Shown in pieces: positions 18,861-27,207 of a stretch of 64,000 nt of DNA. The position numbers were made by a program, and so were the translations under genes. How positions within the stretch are numbered: position 1 is the first letter of the stretch; each line of letters starts with the position of its first letter. The notes beneath the pieces were generated by a model. That model was not told where the DNA came from. It saw only the letters and a program-made list of their open reading frames with translations, and did no database searches. Source of the DNA: an uncultured Ruminococcus sp. (GTDB taxonomy: Bacteria; Bacillota; Clostridia; Oscillospirales; Ruminococcaceae); NCBI GenBank assembly GCA_900539835.1, contig UQDR01000005.1, positions 1 through 64,000 of the forward strand, written 5' to 3'.

Positions 18861-21131
18861 TCAACTGTTTATAAACTGCAAAGCCTCTGATTGAAGCTTA
18901 TATAATTCATAATACTTGCCTTTTTTTCGTATCAATTCATCGTGAGTACCTATTTCTTTCATCTCTCCATTCTCAATAACACAAAGCATATCAGCGTCAC
19001 GAAGCGTAGACAATCGGTGAGCAATTGAAATAATCGTTCTTCCCTGTTTAAGAGAATCAATAGCCGCTTGTATTTTACGCTCTGTACGTGTATCCATAGA
19101 CGCTGTTGCTTCATCAAGAACAAGAATATTAGGCTTTTGAATTATTGCTCTTGCGATAGATATCCTTTGCTTTTCTCCTCCTGAAAGAGATACTCCTCCC
19201 TCGCCCACGATTGTATTATAACTATCGGGCAGCTTTGTTATAAACTCATGAGCATTAGCCGATTTTGCAGCTTCTATCACTTCCTCCATTGAAGCATCAG
19301 GATTTGCATACCTTATATTATCAGCTATTGAACCCATAAAAAGATATGTTTCCTGCGAAACGATGCCAATATTCCTTCTCAAATCTTTAAAGGAAATCTG
19401 CCTTATGGGAATACCATCAATCAAAATTTCTCCGCCGGTAACATCATAAAGCCTGGCAATCAAATTAATTATGGTTGATTTGCCTGCTCCCGTTTTCCCG
19501 ACGATTCCGAACATCTCACCCGCATTTACTTTAAATGATACATTCTTTATAACCGGATGTCCTGCTTCATATTCAAAAGAAATATTTCTAAGCTCAATAC
19601 CGCCTTTCATGCTGCCGATTTTAACAGGATTTTCAGACTCTTTAACAGTAGCTGATGAGTCCATTATTTCAAACATTCTTGAAGCAGCGTCCATACATCT
19701 TGCCCAACGGTCACCAATCCATGTGAAAAAGTTAATCGGTTCACTTGCCATTTCAGTATAGGTAACCAATGCTGACAGCGCTCCGAAAAGAATATGTCCT
19801 CTGATTACAAGATATGCACCAAGACAGAATACCAGCTTATTTACCGTTCGGTAAAAAGTCCAGATAACAGGAATCGTATTCGCAATTCTGGAATTTATTT
19901 TTGAGTTAATTGTAAATACGTCCATATTTTTAATTCTATATCGCTCTATTTCATTCTTTTCTTTTGCAAAAGACTTTACAACACGCTGACCGTTCATTAC
20001 ATCCGATAAAACCGAGTTTGCTGAACGCATCGCAACATCAAATTTTCTATAAAGCTTTCGCTGATTCCTATAAAACCTATGCTGTATAATCTCAATAGCA
20101 GTAATTGTAAGAATAATTCCACAGGACAAAACCGGAGAAATATAAATCATAATTCCGGCTATACCCAGAATTTTAACTATGTTTGTGATACCATAAGGCA
20201 TTATATCCGTAAAAAACCAATATATATTCTCACTGTCCCTGTCAACTCTTGACATAAGCGATCCGGTCTGCTTTCCAGTAAAAAAGTCAAGTGAAAGATG
20301 CTGCATAGATGAGAATATTTTTAATCTTAATCTATGAGTAACAACAGGTACAATTTTTGATGTTATCACACCTGATACCATTCTCAAAATAAGTCCGCAT
20401 ACATTGACCGCTACAATAAGTATTACGATCATTAATATTTTTCCGTAATACCTTCCGCCTTCGGCAAGCACATCATCATACAGCATTTGAGAACCGAAGA
20501 CAGGCGCAATTACTGCAAAAATATTGCTGAGTATTATTGTGATAAGAATAAGTATAACCGCCGTTTTAAATTCCTTGAACATCGTCAGCAGTCTTTTAAA
20601 AACTGAACGCCTGTCAACACATCTTGGACATACAGGACGATTAGGGTCAGGAAAAGGCTCTCCGCATATTGGACAATGTGTTTTTGTTCCCTCAAGAAGC
20701 GAATCGTCAATGGTTTCATTATGAGCAATACAATTCACCCTCTGACAAAACTTTTCAAACTTATCCGAATAACCTATCGAAAACCTTGCTATCGGAAATT
20801 CTTGTCCGTCACTATCTTCTATCATAACTCTTGCCGAGTTAGCATACCTGTCCACATACATCTTCTCAATGCCGCTAATCGCATACTCATCATATTCAAA
20901 CACTGTGAAATCAATGAGATTTTTTCTTTTTGATTTTCTTGTAATTTTACCGTACTTTTCGTATCCTTTAATTACGCTTACAGTTTCTCGGGTAAATGTT
21001 ATATAAACATCAATATATTTTCCCTCACCGTCAAGGTCGGCTTTAACACAATATAAAAGCTCATCTGTCATTACTCCACGCTTTAACAGCTCTGTTTCAA
21101 CCATTTGCGGCAAAACATCAAAATATTTCAT
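18861..21131 (-). CDS. ABC exporter half-transporter with N-terminal zinc ribbon (subunit A of the DUF1854 operon)
   Basis: 756 residues from the ATG at 21131, where AAAGGGAGGG lies 6 nt upstream; the longest frame adds 10 residues. Same plan as its partner: an N-terminal domain of about 145 residues rich in beta segments, a four-Cys zinc ribbon (Cys153, 156, 168, 171), a six-segment membrane domain (about 185-460), then the ATPase. The ATPase has GKTGAGKST, LSGGEKQRISIARA, ILVLDEATASMD and IAHRLST. Both subunits keep all ATP-site residues I can check, so no degenerate site is obvious. First structural gene after an attenuator-like leader. Confidence 0.88.
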   Translation of the reverse strand: MKYFDVLPQMVETELLKRGVMTDELLYCVKADLDGEGKYIDVYITFTRETVSVIKGYEKYGKITRKSKRKNLIDFTVFEYDEYAISGIEKMYVDRYANSARVMIEDSDGQEFPIARFSIGYSDKFEKFCQRVNCIAHNETIDDSLLEGTKTHCPICGEPFPDPNRPVCPRCVDRRSVFKRLLTMFKEFKTAVILILITIILSNIFAVIAPVFGSQMLYDDVLAEGGRYYGKILMIVILIVAVNVCGLILRMVSGVITSKIVPVVTHRLRLKIFSSMQHLSLDFFTGKQTGSLMSRVDRDSENIYWFFTDIMPYGITNIVKILGIAGIMIYISPVLSCGIILTITAIEIIQHRFYRNQRKLYRKFDVAMRSANSVLSDVMNGQRVVKSFAKEKNEIERYRIKNMDVFTINSKINSRIANTIPVIWTFYRTVNKLVFCLGAYLVIRGHILFGALSALVTYTEMASEPINFFTWIGDRWARCMDAASRMFEIMDSSATVKESENPVKIGSMKGGIELRNISFEYEAGHPVIKNVSFKVNAGEMFGIVGKTGAGKSTIINLIARLYDVTGGEILIDGIPIRQISFKDLRRNIGIVSQETYLFMGSIADNIRYANPDASMEEVIEAAKSANAHEFITKLPDSYNTIVGEGGVSLSGGEKQRISIARAIIQKPNILVLDEATASMDTRTERKIQAAIDSLKQGRTIISIAHRLSTLRDADMLCVIENGEMKEIGTHDELIRKKGKYYELYKLQSEALQFINS

Positions 21132-21151
21132 CTTCTTCCCTCCCTTTCTTA

Positions 21152-21190
21152 CATAAAACAAAAAACCTCTGAAACATATAGTTCAGAGGT
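21152..21190 (-). terminator. Leader terminator/attenuator before the ABC-DUF1854 operon
   Basis: On the minus strand ACCTCTGAA (21190-21182) pairs with TTCAGAGGT (21173-21165) around an 8-nt loop and runs into TTTTTTGTTTT. It lies downstream of the operon promoter and leader ORF but only about 20 nt before the ABC start. It can therefore stop transcription before the genes, the layout of an attenuator. Confidence 0.75.
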
Positions 21191-21225
21191 CATTAAAATG
21201 CAAAAAACAATCTTCGCAAACAATA

Positions 21226-21297
21226 TCAGCCATGAAATAAGGACGGATAAACAACATCTGAAATATATATTTTTTGATTCATATTTATATTTGTCAT
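21226..21297 (-). CDS. Putative 23-residue leader peptide
   Basis: A short ORF beginning MTNINMNQKIYIS and ending at TGA (21228-21226), preceded by a very strong AAAGGGGGA about 8 nt before its ATG. It lies between the operon promoter and the leader terminator. The good ribosome site, position and short length suggest a leader peptide whose translation controls the terminator, as in the Bacillus bmrB-bmrCD multidrug ABC operon. No repeated codon that would name an amino-acid signal is evident. The peptide itself may have no function. Confidence 0.5.
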   Translation of the reverse strand: MTNINMNQKIYISDVVYPSLFHG

Positions 21298-21356
21298 TTT
21301 AACCGTCCCCCTTTCAGAAATCTAATTAATATTGACTTTAAAATCAACTGTTTTTT

Positions 21357-21385
21357 AGTATAAAACATTGGCATACATTTGTCAA
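21357..21385 (-). promoter_or_regulatory. sigma-A promoter of the ABC-DUF1854 operon
   Basis: A perfect TTGACA (21385-21380), a 17-nt spacer and TATACT (21362-21357) on the minus strand. The expected start near 21350 gives a leader of about 220 nt to the first ABC gene, holding the leader ORF and the terminator. Confidence 0.75.
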
Positions 21386-21395
21386 GAGGTTTTTT

Positions 21396-21431
21396 AATAA
21401 AAATAAAAAAGTCCCTTGCAAAAGCAAGGGA
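21396..21431 (-). terminator. Terminator after the HD-domain gene
   Basis: CCCTTGC/GCAAGGG with a short loop, followed on the minus strand by a long T-run. It isolates the HD gene from the ABC operon promoter that begins about 10 nt later. Confidence 0.85.
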
Positions 21432-21435
21432 TCCT

Positions 21436-21978
21436 CTATGAAAATAGAATTTTTGATTTTTGGGTTATATTACGACATTTATTTTTCAATACCCTTGAAA
21501 CATGAGTACCAAGCTCCAATGTTGCAATATATTTGTCAATCATTACAATAACATAAGACTCCGCATATCTTGGCAATTTCATTGTAAGCGGCCACATATG
21601 CTTTACTATCATATCCTCTTCACGCTTTGCAATTTCAAAATGCTGCTTTGCATTGTTAAGTGCAATACCCGGATGTCTCATACCATGCGGCTTATCACCG
21701 CTTTTCTTTTCAACCTCACGCCAATCATATAAAAATAAATCGTGAAGCAAACCCGCTCTCGCAGCTTCTCTTGAATTCAACCCAAGCTTTCTGCATACCA
21801 AATAGTTATAATATGATACGTTCAGACAATGCTGAAAACAGGTGGTGCTGTAATGATGACGAAATTTGCGCATTTCATTTACCACATTGCTGTCAAGTAG
21901 ATCTTTGACAAAATCAAAATATTCTTTCGCTTCTTTTGAAGACTCTATATTATACCTCGAACCAAAAGCTCTGGACAT
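21436..21978 (-). CDS. HD-domain hydrolase
   Basis: A 180-residue single-domain HD superfamily protein. The metal ligands are visible as HHYSTTCFQHCLNVSY (His near 41 and 49), the diagnostic GLLHDLFLYD (His-Asp near 78-79) and a later Asp in VMIDKYIAT. A MRHPGIALNNA motif resembles small uncharacterised clostridial phosphohydrolases. Substrate unknown; family members act on nucleotides or cyclic nucleotides. It has its own promoter, which overlaps the terminator of the upstream gene, and its own terminator, so it is monocistronic. Confidence 0.85.
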   Translation of the reverse strand: MSRAFGSRYNIESSKEAKEYFDFVKDLLDSNVVNEMRKFRHHYSTTCFQHCLNVSYYNYLVCRKLGLNSREAARAGLLHDLFLYDWREVEKKSGDKPHGMRHPGIALNNAKQHFEIAKREEDMIVKHMWPLTMKLPRYAESYVIVMIDKYIATLELGTHVSRVLKNKCRNITQKSKILFS

Positions 21979-21994
21979 TTAAATACCTCTTTCA

Positions 21995-22035
21995 ATTAAA
22001 ATAAAACAACAGACTGCGTTTGGCAATCTGTTGTT
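21995..22035 (-). terminator. Terminator after the radical SAM gene
   Basis: AACAACAGA (22035-22027) pairs with TCTGTTGTT (22013-22005) with a short inner stem, and a T-rich tract follows on the minus strand. Its 5' arm lies just downstream of the -10 box of the HD-gene promoter. Confidence 0.65.
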
Positions 22036-22063
22036 ATTATACCATTATTAATTTAAAAGTCAA
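22036..22063 (-). promoter_or_regulatory. sigma-A promoter of the HD-domain gene
   Basis: On the minus strand TTGACT (22063-22058), a 16-nt spacer and a perfect TATAAT (22041-22036). The expected start near 22029 falls inside the 5' arm of the terminator hairpin, so transcripts from here would lack part of that hairpin. Confidence 0.65.
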
Positions 22064-22105
22064 CAAGTAATGTTTGTATACTTATTGACCAAAATTTCCT
22101 AATTT

Positions 22106-23020
22106 TCAAGGCAATTCATAATAAATTCTGTCATAAAATTTCGGAATAAAGTCTGTTTGTGCTGATGATTTTTGCTGAAAATATCCGTTAAAACCATGTT
22201 TCTGCAAAACATCACATACAGAATTATATTCAAAAGTTGAAACCTTACGGTTTAATTCCTTGTAATTTTCTGCTTTATATACAGGTGTGTACTGGCTCAT
22301 TACACTTACAAGTACCTCATCCTTGTCAAAGTTCTGACCAAGCCAATTCATTAATTCCATTGAATCATGACGATGATTAGGCAAAACCAAATGTCTAACC
22401 ACAACTCCGCTTTTAAGCAAACCGTTTTTATCAAAAACAGGCTTTCCGCTGACTTTGACCATTTCCTTTATTGCCTTAGAGCAAAAATCAAAATAATCCT
22501 CTGCTTTTGAGTAACGAAAAGATATATCACTGTCAAAATACTTTAAGTCAGGCAGAAAAATGTCTGTAAATTCAGAAGCAGCGTCAATAACATCTGTCTT
22601 CTCATATCCTCCGCAGTTATAAACAATTGGAATCCTGAGCTTGTCCTTGCAAATATCAACAGCCTCTTTAATTTGAACAGCAAAATGAGTAGGATTAACT
22701 AAATTAATATTATGTGCTCCCCTATCCTGAAGCATAATAAAAGTATCAGCAAGCTGTTTCGGTGAAATAACAAAGCCCTTATTATTTGCCGAGATCTCAT
22801 AATTCTGACAATAGCAGCATTTCAGCGGACATCCGGAGAAAAAAACCGTTCCCGAACCGTTCTTGCCGCTTATGCATGGCTCTTCCCAAAAATGCAGCTC
22901 TGCACGGGCAATTCTGATTTCTGCTCCTTCCATACAAAAGCCCTTGGTTTCATATCGGTTTATACCACATTCCCTTGGACAAAGACGACAGCTTTCAAGA
23001 AGCTCTTTATCTAATTTCAT
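22106..23020 (-). CDS. Radical SAM protein, PflA-like (COG1313 type)
   Basis: A 304-residue radical SAM enzyme. An N-terminal Cys motif (CRLCPRECGINR, 11-22) precedes the canonical CxxxCxxC cluster (Cys64, 68, 71 in SGCPLKCCYC), which binds the SAM-chelating 4Fe-4S cluster. Then come NLVNPTHF and YNCGGYEK. This is the family often labelled putative pyruvate formate-lyase activating enzyme. Its real substrate is not known and no glycyl-radical enzyme is nearby. It follows ispE by 6 nt and probably shares its transcript. Confidence 0.88.
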   Translation of the reverse strand: MKLDKELLESCRLCPRECGINRYETKGFCMEGAEIRIARAELHFWEEPCISGKNGSGTVFFSGCPLKCCYCQNYEISANNKGFVISPKQLADTFIMLQDRGAHNINLVNPTHFAVQIKEAVDICKDKLRIPIVYNCGGYEKTDVIDAASEFTDIFLPDLKYFDSDISFRYSKAEDYFDFCSKAIKEMVKVSGKPVFDKNGLLKSGVVVRHLVLPNHRHDSMELMNWLGQNFDKDEVLVSVMSQYTPVYKAENYKELNRKVSTFEYNSVCDVLQKHGFNGYFQQKSSAQTDFIPKFYDRIYYELP

Positions 23021-23026
23021 AATTAA

Positions 23027-23905
23027 TTATCCTATAATTTCAACGCCTTGATTTTCCGGCATGAATACACCCTTAAATGCATAATCATCAAATTTCTTTA
23101 CAGCGTCTTCAGCAATAGTCTTATCATTAAAAACTCCGAAAACAGCCGAACCGCTTCCCGTCATCATAGCATTAACAGCGCCGTTTTGCAAAAGCTTGTC
23201 CTTAATGTCCTCAATTTCTTTAAGTGCACACGCATATTCCAATGAATTATACATTGATTTAGACATTAAATTCAAGTCATTATTTTCAAGTCCTTCAATA
23301 AACCCTGAATAATTCGGTTTTATATCAATTTTCATATTATCAAACTTTTTATAAGCCTCAGGTGTCGATATGCTTATTTCAGGTTTTACAACTGCAAAAC
23401 AACAATTGTTGAGTGCAGGAAGTCTGCTCATCTTATCACCAATTCCCTCACAAAGAACAGTTCCCCCCATAATGCAAAAAGGCACATCTGCACCAATCTT
23501 CGCCCCGATTTGACAAAGCTCTTCTTCTGAAAACAGTCTGTGATATATTTCATTCATTGCCATAAGTGCAGCTGCGGCATTTGAACTGCCTCCTGCCATT
23601 CCTGCCATTGCCGGAATGCTTTTTGACAGCTTTACAGTTATTTTCTTTCTTTCAACATCCTTTGCGTTTGCATAAAAAGCCTCAATGCTTTTCCATATAA
23701 GATTTTTTTCATCAAGAGGAATACCCTCCTTATCTGAAACGATTTCTATTTCAGCACCCTCAGAGGAATAAAACTCAAGAATGTCAAAAAGAGAAACCGA
23801 CTGCATCACAGATTTTAAAAGATGATAACCATCCTCACGCTTGCCTGTGATCTCAAGAAAAAGATTAAGCTTTGCATATGACTTAATTCTTATAGCTTCA
23901 GACAT
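23027..23905 (-). CDS. ispE: 4-diphosphocytidyl-2-C-methyl-D-erythritol kinase (IspE)
   Basis: GHMP kinase that phosphorylates CDP-methylerythritol in the MEP isoprenoid pathway; 292 residues. It has the N-terminal AYAKLNLFLEITGKREDGYH (9-28), the ATP-binding PAMAGMAGGSSNAAAALMAM (near 92-111) and C-terminal MMTGSGSAVFGVF (near 249). All motif residues are intact. It lies 24 nt downstream of the aminotransferase gene and upstream of the radical SAM gene. Confidence 0.95.
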   Translation of the reverse strand: MSEAIRIKSYAKLNLFLEITGKREDGYHLLKSVMQSVSLFDILEFYSSEGAEIEIVSDKEGIPLDEKNLIWKSIEAFYANAKDVERKKITVKLSKSIPAMAGMAGGSSNAAAALMAMNEIYHRLFSEEELCQIGAKIGADVPFCIMGGTVLCEGIGDKMSRLPALNNCCFAVVKPEISISTPEAYKKFDNMKIDIKPNYSGFIEGLENNDLNLMSKSMYNSLEYACALKEIEDIKDKLLQNGAVNAMMTGSGSAVFGVFNDKTIAEDAVKKFDDYAFKGVFMPENQGVEIIG

Positions 23906-23929
23906 ATTTAAATAACCTTTCTGTTTTCA

Positions 23930-25099
23930 TTATTTTATCTCTTCAAGAAATTCCCCTATCCGTTTAATTGCTTCCTTTAAGTGATTAATTGAATAAGCAT
24001 AAGAAACTCTTACAAAGCCCTCACCCGATTTTCCGAAAGCAGTACCGGGTACAACAGCAACTTTCTTTAAATATACAAGCTTTTCACAAAAATCATCACT
24101 TGTCATACCCGTTGATTTAATGCAAGGAAATACATAAAAAGCGCCCTGTGGAGCAAAACAATCCAAGCCCAATTTGTTAAATGCGTCAACAATATATCTG
24201 CGCCGCATATTATATTCGTTTCTCATTTTTTCAATGTCTTTTTCACAGGACCTTAATGCAACTACTGCTGCATATTGACTCGTAGTAGGAGATGACATTA
24301 TTGCATATTGATGAAGCTTCAGACAATGTTTGATTACAGCTTCAGGTCCCGCCATAAAGCCCAGTCTCCATCCGGTCATTGCAAAGCTTTTAGAGAAACC
24401 GTTAATAACTATTGTCCTTTCTTTCATGCCATCTATTTCAGCAATAGAACAGTGTTTTCCCGAATATGTAAGCTCAGAATATATCTCATCAGAAATGACC
24501 ATTATATCCGTGTCCCTTAAAACTTCTGCAATAGCCTCAAGGTCTTTGCGTTCCATGATTGCACCTGTGGGGTTGTTAGGATAAGGCAAAATCAACAGCT
24601 TTGTTTTATCGGTAATTTTAGCCTTAAGCTCCTCCGGCATAAGTCTGAATTCATTTTCTGCTTTTGTTTCAATAACTACAGGAACTCCCCCCGAAAGAGA
24701 AACAATGGGTGAATAACAAACAAAACAAGGTTCAACTATCAAAACCTCATCTCCGGGTTCAACTATCGTTCTGATCGAAATATCTATCGCCTCTGAGCCG
24801 CCAACAGTTACAACAATTTCATCTTCAGGGGCATATTTAATGTTTATTGTTCGCTCAAAATATTTTGAAATCTCTTTTCTAAGCTCAATAAGTCCGGCAT
24901 TAGCCGTATAAACCGTCCTTCCTTTTTCGAGGGAATCAATAGCTGCCTGCCTTATTTTCCATGGAGTTTTAAAATCCGGCTCGCCAACTCCGAGGGAAAT
25001 AACTCCCTCTATATTCTGAGCAATATCAAAAAACTTACGAATACCCGAGGGCTTCATTTCCACAGCAGTCTTGGACAACACCTTATCATAATCTATCAT
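23930..25099 (-). CDS. Class I/II pyridoxal-phosphate aminotransferase
   Basis: A 389-residue fold-type I aminotransferase of the AspC/PatA group. Seen: SLGVGEPDFKTPW (near 36), YPNNPTGA (near 173), the PLP Lys in NGFSKSFAMTGWRLGFM (near 235), and an Arg substrate-binding segment FVRVSYA (near 365). The amino donor and acceptor cannot be told from sequence. Its ATG overlaps the stop of the Lrp-type regulator (ATGA), suggesting that regulator controls this gene or pathway. Confidence 0.93.
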   Translation of the reverse strand: MIDYDKVLSKTAVEMKPSGIRKFFDIAQNIEGVISLGVGEPDFKTPWKIRQAAIDSLEKGRTVYTANAGLIELRKEISKYFERTINIKYAPEDEIVVTVGGSEAIDISIRTIVEPGDEVLIVEPCFVCYSPIVSLSGGVPVVIETKAENEFRLMPEELKAKITDKTKLLILPYPNNPTGAIMERKDLEAIAEVLRDTDIMVISDEIYSELTYSGKHCSIAEIDGMKERTIVINGFSKSFAMTGWRLGFMAGPEAVIKHCLKLHQYAIMSSPTTSQYAAVVALRSCEKDIEKMRNEYNMRRRYIVDAFNKLGLDCFAPQGAFYVFPCIKSTGMTSDDFCEKLVYLKKVAVVPGTAFGKSGEGFVRVSYAYSINHLKEAIKRIGEFLEEIK

Positions 25100-25575
25100 G
25101 GGGAAATCATACCTCTTTCATCGGTTTCATCACCGTTAATAATAATTCCATTGTCTTTATAGCTCTTTAATACAAAATGTGTGGCAGTTGATTGAACTGC
25201 GTCAATTGCCGCAAGCTTTTGTGAAACAAATTGAGAAACATCACGAATATTTCCCCCGGTAACTGCAACAGAAATATCATATGCGCCTGACATGAGCTTA
25301 ACCGATTCTACCTGTTCATATTGCGAAATTTCATTTGCAATTTCATCAAATCCGCTTTGAGATTGTGGAGTAACCTTCAACTCAATGAATGCATAAACCG
25401 AATTACTGTCAATTGCGCTTTCATCAATAATAGCAGAATATCCCTTTATTACACCATCACATTCCAGCTTTTTTATATCTTCCGCTACTTCCTGTTCAGT
25501 TTTTCCCAACATTACAGCAAGTTCAGCGTTGGTAAGACGTGCGTTTGTTTTTAGCAGTTTAATTAGTGAGTTCAT
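25096..25575 (-). CDS. Lrp/AsnC family transcriptional regulator
   Basis: A 159-residue feast/famine regulator. It has an N-terminal winged helix-turn-helix (LLKTNARLTNAELAVMLGKT, 7-26) and a C-terminal RAM/ACT-like ligand domain (VYAFIELKVTP near 60, VKLMSGAYDISVAV near 95). It is cotranscribed with and translationally coupled to the aminotransferase, so an amino acid or keto acid effector is likely. It has a strong AGGAGG and a good promoter about 30 nt upstream. Confidence 0.93.
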   Translation of the reverse strand: MNSLIKLLKTNARLTNAELAVMLGKTEQEVAEDIKKLECDGVIKGYSAIIDESAIDSNSVYAFIELKVTPQSQSGFDEIANEISQYEQVESVKLMSGAYDISVAVTGGNIRDVSQFVSQKLAAIDAVQSTATHFVLKSYKDNGIIINGDETDERGMISP

Positions 25576-25602
25576 AAAATTACCTCCTAAAATATTTATA
25601 TA

Positions 25603-25631
25603 ATTATACTACTTTTAATTCCAAAAGTCAA
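25603..25631 (-). promoter_or_regulatory. sigma-A promoter of the lrp-aminotransferase-ispE operon
   Basis: On the minus strand TTGACT (25631-25626), a 17-nt spacer and TATAAT (25608-25603), about 30 nt before the regulator ATG. Confidence 0.7.
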
Positions 25632-25689
25632 TTTATATCGCTATTATATAAATAAATAACAGAATTAAACCAAAAATCTCCCCAGACGA

Positions 25690-25722
25690 TAAAAAAATAA
25701 GCAGCTATCTAAAAATAGCTGC
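25690..25722 (-). terminator. Terminator after trkH
   Basis: GCAGCTAT/ATAGCTGC stem followed on the minus strand by a run of seven T. It ends the trkA-trkH operon. Confidence 0.85.
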
Positions 25723-25749
25723 CTTGATTTATAGTTTAAAAGCTTATTA

Positions 25750-27195
25750 TCAGAAATTCTTTCTCCATACTTTAGGAGAAAATAAAATTATTATCGGTAA
25801 GCATTCAAGCCGCCCCAATAGCATGTCAACAGAAAGCACAATTTTTGATAACCCTGAGAAAAAGCTGAAATTTTCTGTCGGACCGACCCTGTTAATTCCC
25901 GGACCTATATTGTTAATGCAGGTAGTCACCGCAGAAAAATTAGTCCCAAAATCAGTATTATTAATTGATACTAAAAGAAGCGAAGCAAAAATCAGCAATA
26001 TATAAATAATCAAATATGCGTGCACTCCGTGAACAGTCTCAATATCCATAGTCTTTTCACCTGCGGTAACTATGTTTACAGACTTAGGGTGAATCGCTTT
26101 CCTTATTGATTTAACAGCGCTTTTGAAAAGTACAATTACCCTTGATACCTTAAATCCGCCTCCGGTTGACCCGCCGCATGCACCAATATACATAAGCGTG
26201 ATCAATATAGTCTGTGAAAAAACAGGCCACAAATTATAATCCGCTGTACCAAAGCCCGTTGATGTCATTATCGACGATACCTGAAAAATCGCATATCTGA
26301 AGCATTTTCCTATAGACTTATACATCGGAAAAATATTTATTGTGATTAATATTGTGGCAGCAGCCATAATCGCAAGATAGACTTTTATTTCAGAATTTTT
26401 CCAAACTTCCTTGAAACGTTTTACGAGAATAAAATAATATAATGAAAAATTAACTCCGAATAAAATCATTCCTGCTGTTAAAACGCCTTCAATATACTGA
26501 GAATTATAAAAAGCTATTCCTGAGTTTTTAATGCTGAATCCGCCCGTTCCCGCAGTACCCATTGCATGACAAACACTGTCAAACAAAGGCATTCCTCCGG
26601 CAAAAAGAAGTATGATCAATATAGCCGTTAAAACTCCGTATATAAGATATAAATATAAAGCTGTGGTCTTTCCTTTCGGCACAATTTTGCCGACCTGAGG
26701 TCCTGCACATTCAGCTCTCATAAGATATAATGCATCATTGTTTGAAGGAAGAATAGCTATCGCAAGCACCAAAACGCCCATTCCGCCAACCCAGTGAGTG
26801 AGACTTCTCCAAAAAAGCATTCCCCTCGAAAGACCTTCAATGTCAGTCAATATAGTCGAACCGGTGGTCGTAAATCCCGAAACGCTCTCAAAAACAGCGT
26901 CAATAAGATTAGGGATCTCTCCGCTTATCCAGAAAGGAAGTGCCCCGACAATTGGATATATCACCCACATCAAAGCCACAATAACAAGCCCTTCTCTTGC
27001 ATATAAATGATTGTTTTTAGGCTTGATTATAGATAACGGCGCCGATATAATCGCTACGCACAATGCAGTTATGAGAAATGTGCGGGCAATATCATATTCT
27101 TTGTAATATACGCTTACCAGTGCCGGCAGCAAAAATAACACCGCACCCACCAATAATGTTTTTGAAACATAATGCATTACTATAGATTTATTCAT
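25750..27195 (-). CDS. trkH: Potassium uptake protein TrkH (Trk/Ktr-type channel subunit)
   Basis: A 481-residue integral membrane protein with the four pore-loop repeats of the SKT superfamily. Selectivity-filter segments are visible: VSGFTTTGST (near 106), MGTAGTGGFS (near 220), IMTSTGFGTAD (near 310) and CINNIGPGIN (near 428). It forms the K+ translocating subunit and needs a TrkA partner, encoded 12 nt upstream. Length fits TrkH rather than the shorter KtrB. Confidence 0.94.
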   Translation of the reverse strand: MNKSIVMHYVSKTLLVGAVLFLLPALVSVYYKEYDIARTFLITALCVAIISAPLSIIKPKNNHLYAREGLVIVALMWVIYPIVGALPFWISGEIPNLIDAVFESVSGFTTTGSTILTDIEGLSRGMLFWRSLTHWVGGMGVLVLAIAILPSNNDALYLMRAECAGPQVGKIVPKGKTTALYLYLIYGVLTAILIILLFAGGMPLFDSVCHAMGTAGTGGFSIKNSGIAFYNSQYIEGVLTAGMILFGVNFSLYYFILVKRFKEVWKNSEIKVYLAIMAAATILITINIFPMYKSIGKCFRYAIFQVSSIMTSTGFGTADYNLWPVFSQTILITLMYIGACGGSTGGGFKVSRVIVLFKSAVKSIRKAIHPKSVNIVTAGEKTMDIETVHGVHAYLIIYILLIFASLLLVSINNTDFGTNFSAVTTCINNIGPGINRVGPTENFSFFSGLSKIVLSVDMLLGRLECLPIIILFSPKVWRKNF

Positions 27196-27207
27196 ATTAC
27201 GCTCCGA

